A stretch of DNA of 64,000 nt from NCBI RefSeq assembly GCF_032854445.1, contig NC_088307.1:22272017-22336016 (forward strand), read 5' to 3'. Origin of the DNA: Liolophura sinensis. Taxonomy: Eukaryota > Mollusca > Polyplacophora > Chitonida > Chitonidae. The notes beneath the pieces are model-generated. The model made no database searches. It saw only the letters and a program-made list of their open reading frames with translations, and was not told the DNA's origin. A program made the position numbers and the translations under genes. Numbering within the stretch: position 1 is the first letter of the stretch; each line of letters opens with the position of its first letter. Positions 58,207 through 64,000 of this stretch are shown here, one piece after another.

Positions 58207-58609
58207 TGAAGTAGTATTATTAGCATGGTACACAAGTGAACACACGCTTGGTTTGAGTACGTTGCGGTGTGTATGATATGTTCTGTGTGTGATCATTTAC
58301 TAAATCAGGTATTTAATGATTTAATTTGAACCCTCTCTACAGAAAATCAATGGGATGCGCTGATGTACTAACTAAATAATTATCGTCAAAATGTAGAGTG
58401 CATGACGCGAAGTTGTCTGGGTAAAACAGAGATGGTTTTGTCCAAGAATAGCACACTTTTTCAAACAGATACGTGTGTAAAAGTGGATGATATGTTAGAA
58501 ATGAATCACTGTGGTCAAACGTGGCAAAGTTTGTCAGTTACTCGCCCAGGATCAGTGGCTTACCCTGAGTACTCCGATTTTCTCCATTTATAAAAATGAC
58601 CGTTATTCT
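58207..58609. other. No gene; SINE F 3' fragment at the microsatellite edge
   Basis: From about 58540 'ctcgcccaggatcagtggct' and 'gagtactccgattttctcca' match the 3' part of the SINE F-like copy at 39620-39650. Confidence 0.5.
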
Positions 58610-58675
58610 GTATGTACGTATGCATATATGTATGTATGTACGTACGTATGTATGTATGTGTGTATGTACGTATGC

Positions 58676-58708
<33 letters not shown>

Positions 58709-59495
58709 TGTATGTATGTATGTACGTATGTACGTACGTATGTATGTATGTATGTATGTATGTATGTATGTATGTATGTATGTATGTATGTATGTATGCA
58801 TATATGTATGTATGTACGTACGTACGTATGCATGTATGTACGTATGCATATATGTTTGTATGTATGTATGTATGTATGTATGTATGTATGTATGTATGTA
58901 TGTATGTATGTATGTATGTATGTATGTATGTATGTATGTACGTACGTATGTACGTACGTATGTACGTACGTACGTACGTATGTATGTATGTAAGTATGTA
59001 TGTAAGTATGCATATATGTATGTATGTACATACGCATGTATGTATGTACGTATGCATATATGTTTGTATGTATGTATGTATGTATGTATGTATGTATGTA
59101 TGTATGTATGTATGTATGTATGTACGTACGTACGTACGTATGTATGTATGTATGTATGTATGTATGTATGTATGTATGTATGTATGTATGTATGTATGTA
59201 TGTATGTATGTATGTATGTACGTACGTACGTATGCATATATGTATGTATGTACGTACGTACGTATGTATGTATGTATGTACGTATGCATATATGTTTGTA
59301 TGTATGTATGTATGTATGTATTATGTACGTATGCATATATGTTTGTATGTATGTATGTATGTATGTATGTATGTATGTATGTATGTATGTATGTATGTAT
59401 GTATGTATGTATGTATGTGTGTATGTATGTATGTATGTATGTATGTATGTATGTATGTGTGTGTGTATGTGTGTACGTATGGATGTGTGTATGCA

Positions 59496-59526
<31 letters not shown>

Positions 59527-59528
59527 CT
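58610..59528. repeat. (GTAT)n microsatellite with GTAC interruptions
   Basis: About 0.92 kb of 'gtat' tetranucleotides with 'gtac' variants in runs, recurring 'gcatatatgtttgtatgtat' blocks (58849, 59055, 59286, 59332) and a (gt)n end at 59500-59526. All six frames are partly open and give false proteins of up to 381 codons (YVCM or YIHT repeats). Confidence 0.98.
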
Positions 59529-59584
59529 GTAAAAATGACCACCAAAGACTTTAAAAAATACCTTAAAGCAAGGAATCGTGATTA

Positions 59585-59765
59585 ATTGGCACCGATTCAG
59601 TATAATGTGACTTGGTGGAGTGGCGTCTTCGGTATGATACTTCAGTGGCGGCAGCACTGGCGACATGGACACGCTCTGCATCAAGAAGACACAGAATATA
59701 TACACACACCTAATATCTCCTCGTGGTCATATAAATGAAAAATTAGTATGACGTCAAACGTCAAG
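59585..59765 (+). mobile_element. SINE B copy, head missing
   Basis: 'cagtataatgtgacttggtg', 'atgatacttcagtggcggca' and 'cctaatatctcctcgtgg' follow the order of 62120-62300. The 3' end is 'gacgtcaaacgtcaagcatg', leading into a (catc)n stretch. Confidence 0.8.
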
Positions 59766-59984
59766 CATGCATTCATCCATCCATCTATCCATCCACCCAA
59801 ACATACTGTATGGCCCGCCCCAGCTTGATCCGGGGTCTTTCCACTTCAAGGCGGAAATCAAAAGCGAAAATATAAAACGCCGAAATGAATACATTATTAA
59901 TAATATTTGACAATGCGTGGACTCCATATACCAATACATGAAACTGCACTTTCCAATCAGCATCCACCATCTTTACATCCTTGC

Positions 59985-60078
59985 ACCATGACTTAAGCAG
60001 AACTAGGTTTAAAAAATGCAGGGGTTATAGGACGTCACTGATTTAGAATTACTCAGAATGCTGTGTCATCACATTTAT
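59985..60078 (+). repeat. Repeat C copy, 3' third
   Basis: 'gcaccatgacttaagcagaa', 'ggacgtcactgatttagaat' and 'tactcagaatgctgtgtcat' match the end of the unit. Confidence 0.85.
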
Positions 60079-60162
60079 CTTACAGTCAGATTAATGCAAG
60101 GGAAAGAAGATTATGCTTAGTTCATCAACAGAATCCTGGTTTAAGCAGGAATACAACACAAA

Positions 60163-60250
60163 AGGCTATTTTTCACCGGTTACAAATGACCTTTGGCCAG
60201 CTTTCACACTGTCGTCACTGCTCTAGTTTTACTGTGCTGGACATCTAAAA
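60163..60250 (-). repeat. Repeat C copy, outer third, inverted
   Basis: 'ggctatttttcaccggttac', 'aaatgacctttggccagctt' and 'tcacactgtcgtcactgctc' are the inverse of the family's first third. With the plus-strand copy at 59985-60078 it forms a broken inverted pair. Confidence 0.8.
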
Positions 60251-61841
60251 TTATATTCTCCGTAAGGGTGATCTATATAGCATATATGTATCTATATAAT
60301 TGCGACAAATCATCCTTGGAACTATCGGTATCTACGTGCACCGTGGCCTTTGTGTCAGAAATGCCATTAAAATACTAGTGGCCTTTGAGTGCAATCAACC
60401 TCAATATAACTATGCTGGGCTGAAATCGCCATACCAACTCAATAAATAAATAAATGGAAGAACCATTATGGTTGAGGGATAAGCATGCGATATACTCAAT
60501 TAATAACGGACTTCATATTCACACACATTCTGTTGAGGTTTGGTATATAGATGCCATATATAATGCTAATGTCCGAATGAATGAATGATTATGGCTTAAC
60601 GCCACATCGGCATATTTCAGCCATATCGTAGGGAGAACATGGTGAAAACACGAGGCAGTTGAGGTTTTCGATATGGTAGTGGGAACATCAAAAACGAAAC
60701 AAAAATGCTTAAAATCAGATAAGAAAAACCAAAACAGTTTAAAAATAGTATATCTAGAAGTCTATATGTATATAACTTTTTATCTATAAATATTTATGTC
60801 AATTAAGATTTATATTTTATGATATAAGCCAATGGCCCTCGAATACTTTATGACAACACCCTAATGTTCGATATTTTGTATCATTGCTTATACTACTATT
60901 TGCACGCCTGAAGATCTATAGTATGTGTTTGGGGTTTGCCAGGATGAATATAATAGAATAATGTCTAATGTAACTTACTGAAAACTTGAAGTCCATGTTA
61001 AATTTTCAAGGCTTTTTTAAATATATTCATCCATTTTAAATATATTTATATGATTGATTCTTAACTCAAGAATTTGCATCAAATTTAGATAAACCTGTTG
61101 TTATTAGTCTTTATTATAAGAGTATGCAACCTAATTGTTAAAATGGCTCACGTGCCACAATTTAAGATAAAAAGGGGGTTAATTCAGTATGTGTTGTTCA
61201 ATCACTTGGGATGACCTTTCTAAATTCTACCATTTTCCATTAATTTTTAAAGCGATAGCTAAGGTCTTGGTTATATTTCTGGTTTTATTGTCTATGTGGA
61301 CCTCCTCAGGAGCAGGATACCTGACACTGGAATGGGCCCACACGCTTCGCTGACTGATTCCACAGACTGAAGTCATTGCCGGGCCTCGCTTTGTCGTGCT
61401 TGCTACATAACACTGGGAATATGGTGGTTCCATTGTCATTCATTGACACTCGAGAAAGCGATATCAGGCATGAGCCATTACTGCTCTGCGACCGCCTGCT
61501 ATGGAACCCGATACGACCACTCCAACCGGAAGTGATGGAGCGCTATCAGTGGCGCGTGGTCCGTGAATGGATTATCATTGTCACTGCCGGTGTGACGCGT
61601 CCGTACAGTTACAGATTATACGAGACAGGATAACAATTCTATCTGTGCGAGGATACGTAAAATAACTGTCGCTGTATGAATGACGCTGAAATACAGTAGG
61701 ACTGCTTACCGATGACTGACTACTCTGACATACTATAAAGACTACAGCATGGCGATATAGATATGCAACAGAGACGGAGAGTGGGTAATCGTAACCAGAA
61801 GAAGTTTCGCCTAATTCGGCTTAAGCTTACATACTGCTTGT
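60251..61841. other. No gene seen
   Basis: About 1.6 kb. At 60575-60680 'gaatgaatgattatggctta' and 'acgccacatcggcatatttc' look like an unrelated interspersed repeat, single here. 60690-61150 is strongly AT-rich. The frames at 61227-61439 and 61376-61633 are unrecognised. Confidence 0.5.
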
Positions 61842-61867
61842 GGGGGGGGGGGGGGGGGGGGGGGGGG
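61842..61867. repeat. G26 homopolymer
   Basis: Uninterrupted G run directly before a SINE A fragment. Length may be affected by sequencing error. Confidence 0.95.
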
Positions 61868-61920
61868 CGTGGTAGGTCTGCCAGCAACCTGCGGATGGTC
61901 GTGGGTTTCCCCCGATTGAT
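61868..61920 (+). repeat. SINE A fragment
   Basis: 'ggtctgccagcaacctgcgg' and 'atggtcgtgggtttcccccg' match the body; the rest is missing. Confidence 0.8.
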
Positions 61921-61940
61921 CACATTGATCACACATTTGT

Positions 61941-62333
61941 CGCTGCTCTAAAATCGTTTCGGTGGCCTAATGGTTAGAGCATCCACGTCGAAGTCAGGAG
62001 ACATGGGATCAAACCGGGGTCGAGTCATACCAAAGAGTTTCAAAATGGTACTTTTGCTGCCTTACTTGGCGCTGAGTGCTGAAAGGCTAGAGCAAGGAAA
62101 CAGGACTGGTTGGCCCGGTGTGAGTATAATGTGACTGGGTGGGGTGTTATGTCTGCATGGTGTCTGCGGCATGATACTTCTGTGGCGGCAGCACTTTGGT
62201 GGCATGGACTCGTCCTGCTACAAGGGGACACAGTATATTTACACCCGCCTAATGACTCCTCCCCATCGTACGACAGAAAAATTGTTAAGTACGGCGTTAA
62301 ACCCCAAGCATTCATTCAAATACGCGCTGCTCT
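61941..62333 (+). mobile_element. SINE B, full length, nested in a repeat C copy with 9-bp target duplication
   Basis: The A-box-like 'tggcctaatggttagagc' (61963-61980) and B-box-like 'gggatcaaacc' (62005-62015) mark a tRNA-derived head. The body includes 'gatacttctgtggcggcagc' and the end is 'gttaaaccccaagcattcat'. 'cgctgctct' is repeated at 61941-61949 and 62325-62333. The outside flanks 'cacacatttgt' and 'ggtcttactccctatgctg' are the two sides of an inverted repeat C, so the SINE landed in an existing C copy. The 109-codon frame here (62110-62439) is not a gene. Confidence 0.93.
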
Positions 62334-62599
62334 GGTCTTACTCCCTATGCTGATCATACAGTATTACTTAGTATGTGGGCTGGATACCATGTATATTTTG
62401 TGCAATTTCTGGAAATATGGCCTTAGGGTTTGTTTATAGAGCCTTGTCACTTACACACGTGTCTGTCTAGGTGACGTATAAGCGTACATGTTTTTAACAT
62501 CAACATGCTTTTAGATATAGTTGCAACCAGAGTTCGACTAATGAGATACCTATATTTCCATTAGGTATGAAAATACCATGGTAAGTGTACGTCTTGCCT

Positions 62600-62725
62600 G
62601 GAACCTGGAAGGTCGTGGGTTTCCCCCAGGCTCTGCCCGGTTTCCTCCGACCATTTAGCTGACGGCCGTCGTATAAGTGAAAAATTCTTGAGCACGGCGT
62701 AAAACGCCAATCAAATAAATACCCT
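62600..62725 (+). mobile_element. SINE A copy, 5'-truncated
   Basis: 'aaggtcgtgggtttccccca', 'ggctctgcccggtttcctcc' and 'ttgagcacggcgtaaaacgc' followed by 'caatcaaataaat'. It starts deeper in the body than other truncated copies; no duplication found. Confidence 0.85.
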
Positions 62726-62814
62726 GAGCAAATCAACACACGGTGTAAATCATCGCTATACGCCACTTACCTGCCCCATAAAAGATGGATTAGACAACGC
62801 CATGTTATTTTGTG

Positions 62815-63025
62815 GAGGCATCCGTGGTATAGTGGTTAGCGTGCAAGCCCAACACAATGACCCAGAAGCCTCTCACAATCGCTGTCAGTTCAGTCAAGCT
62901 CATGCTAGCTTCATTCGAAGCACTGCCTGGTTTCTTCGCGCCATAATGTGGGCCGCCTTAGTGTAAGTGAAATATGCTGGAGAACAACATAAAACTTTAA
63001 TCAGATACCAGTAAATAAATAAAAT
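62815..63025 (+). mobile_element. SINE A copy, diverged
   Basis: A-box-like 'ggtatagtggttagcgtg' and 'aatgacccagaagcctctca' give the head, followed by a shortened body and 'gtaagtgaaatatgctggag'. It shares 'gtggttagcgtg' with the head fragment at 474-555, suggesting a subfamily with a different tRNA-like head. Confidence 0.75.
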
Positions 63026-63356
63026 CAAGAGCATATCGGCTGCCCTGAAGTCGACACTGTGGGTGACTCAGCCAGCGAGGGTCTTTGAGTGTTAGTACTT
63101 GACAAAGCAGATGTCTTTCTTTTTGAGGACACTATCTTGTAAGCAGTGAGTTCTGCTATCCGACTGATAACTTCAATAACTAATGACTAATTCTTTTATA
63201 AACTAGACCACTTTACACAGTAATGGGATTTGTATCGAAGCCTGCTTCAGAAAATAGCGAAGACCTGGAACATTCCTTTCGTCTTTTCAACATCATTGAA
63301 TATTGTTGATTTCTTCTCTTTGAATGAGTCCATCCTAATTTCGTTCTTTATATATA
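63026..63356. other. No gene seen
   Basis: Unremarkable stretch between SINE A and repeat D. Confidence 0.55.
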
Positions 63357-63478
63357 ATTTCTTACTTCTTTGGTGATTCGTGCTAAACGTCATTTTGGGA
63401 ATTGGGAGATTGTTGACCTGGAATATCCATATTTGTTGACGGCTGGTATACTAATTTATGTTTCGACGCATTCCTTGG
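63357..63478 (+). repeat. Repeat D copy
   Basis: 'ttcttacttctttggtgatt', 'gtgctaaacgtcattttggg', 'gttgacctggaatatccata' and 'ttgacggctggtatac' match the unit almost end to end. Confidence 0.7.
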
Positions 63479-64000
63479 AATGGCCTTGTATTTTTTTAAA
63501 CGTCAACTGGAGTTTTTGTAGTACCATAAGTACACGATCGGATAGGACGGGTTGAGAACACATCGCCTAATAGCTTAAGACGTCTTTGTTTCATTTGTAG
63601 TTCTTGAAACAATCCTGTTTTCGGCTTTTGTAATAATCTAAATTGGACTGTCGGAAATGAAAGTCGACGCGGGATGAGAGTTCACCTTAGAAACGTCTAA
63701 ATACTACAAAGAAATATTCCACTTTTCAGGCTTCCGAAAATTACCTAGCGTTGTACGTGGGAAGGACACGGTTATAGACACGTGGAGGAAGTTATCTGCA
63801 CGTGGTTGCAGCGCATTTCAGTGCGTTGTAATTTACTGAGGTGCCCTAATTAGCGGTTTGTGTCAGTCTTTTTTCATTTCACATGAACTTAAAAATAATT
63901 TTTATCCAACTTGACGCTGTCCCATCCATGGTAACAAGCTGCACTGGATAGCATCTCTTTCCTTAACTTTCCTTCGTCTGAGTGAATATAAAATTCCAAG
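63479..64000. other. No gene seen
   Basis: No open frame of note or matched repeat to the window's end. Confidence 0.55.

Noticed and set aside
58538-59705. Long open frames (up to 381 codons) of YIHT/YVCM repeats
   Set aside because: They are translations of the (GTAT)n microsatellite in every frame and have no independent coding evidence.
61963-62020. Possible tRNA gene ('tggcctaatggttagagc' start)
   Set aside because: The acceptor stem does not close and the sequence continues into a SINE body; it is a tRNA-derived SINE head.
62110-62439. 109-codon plus-strand frame
   Set aside because: Lies in the body of a SINE B and the flanking repeat C.

Overview
This window looks like non-coding, repeat-rich DNA from a large animal genome, probably a marine mollusc or another lophotrochozoan. 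Three things point that way. There are no long open frames outside tandem repeats and transposon relics. The DNA is AT-leaning and carries many interspersed repeats with eukaryotic target-site duplications. The commonest repeat is a tRNA-headed SINE whose 3' part (block 'cgtcgtataagtgaaatatt' followed by 'ttgagtacggcgtaaaac' and an 'aataaata' tail) I associate with molluscan genomes; that association is from memory, not from a search. A 200-N assembly gap lies at 36589-36788. I see no bacterial gene, CRISPR array, rRNA gene or intact tRNA gene.

Repeat families, with labels used throughout. SINE A is tRNA-derived, about 260 bp, with a full-length reference at 17375-17639. SINE B is tRNA-derived, about 320-370 bp, ending 'gttaaaccccaagca', with references at 61950-62324 and 20574-20891. 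SINE F has a tRNA-like head and a short A-rich tail (57722-58040). Repeat C is an unclassified unit of about 260-300 bp with more than twenty copies in both orientations; markers are 'gacagtgtgatagctgg', 'gtttacctcagttaggg' and 'tctagaattactca'. Repeat D is about 120 bp, containing 'ttgacggctggtatacc'. Repeat E is about 100 bp, containing 'caatcaaagcgcaactga'. Thirteen SINE copies are flanked by 8-13 bp direct repeats that can be read directly, so they are real retroposition events.

Layout. 0-3 kb: a truncated SINE A with a perfect 13-bp duplication, then a 1-kb minisatellite of 40-bp monomers with a 121-bp higher-order unit. 3-30 kb: mostly sequence without recognisable genes, with a 387-bp fold-back element (5587-5973), a MITE with about 42-bp inverted termini (17843-18073), several SINEs and three small tandem repeats. 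30-43 kb: SINEs, many repeat C copies, a second fold-back element (32262-32580) and the N gap. 43.5-44.7 kb: a 25-bp minisatellite. 45.2-50.3 kb: the only part resembling a host gene, with one exon-like open frame on the minus strand (45222-45590) and, 4.4 kb upstream on that strand, a GC-richer segment ending in a consensus splice donor (50015-50290). 46.9-47.1 kb: a third inverted-repeat element. 53.8-55.3 kb: the relic of a pogo/Tigger-like DNA transposase whose catalytic core is deleted. 56.5-57.3 kb: three SINE A copies side by side. 58.6-59.5 kb: a 0.9-kb (GTAT)n microsatellite. 62 kb: a SINE B nested in a repeat C copy.

No operon-like or pathway-like set of genes is present, and I did not find a new multi-gene system. 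What is notable is the mobile-element biology: SINE copies that stop at or near one position, large palindromic elements, a core-deleted transposase, and satellite arrays with higher-order structure. Most of the short open frames in the window are chance frames, and I have left them out as genes.
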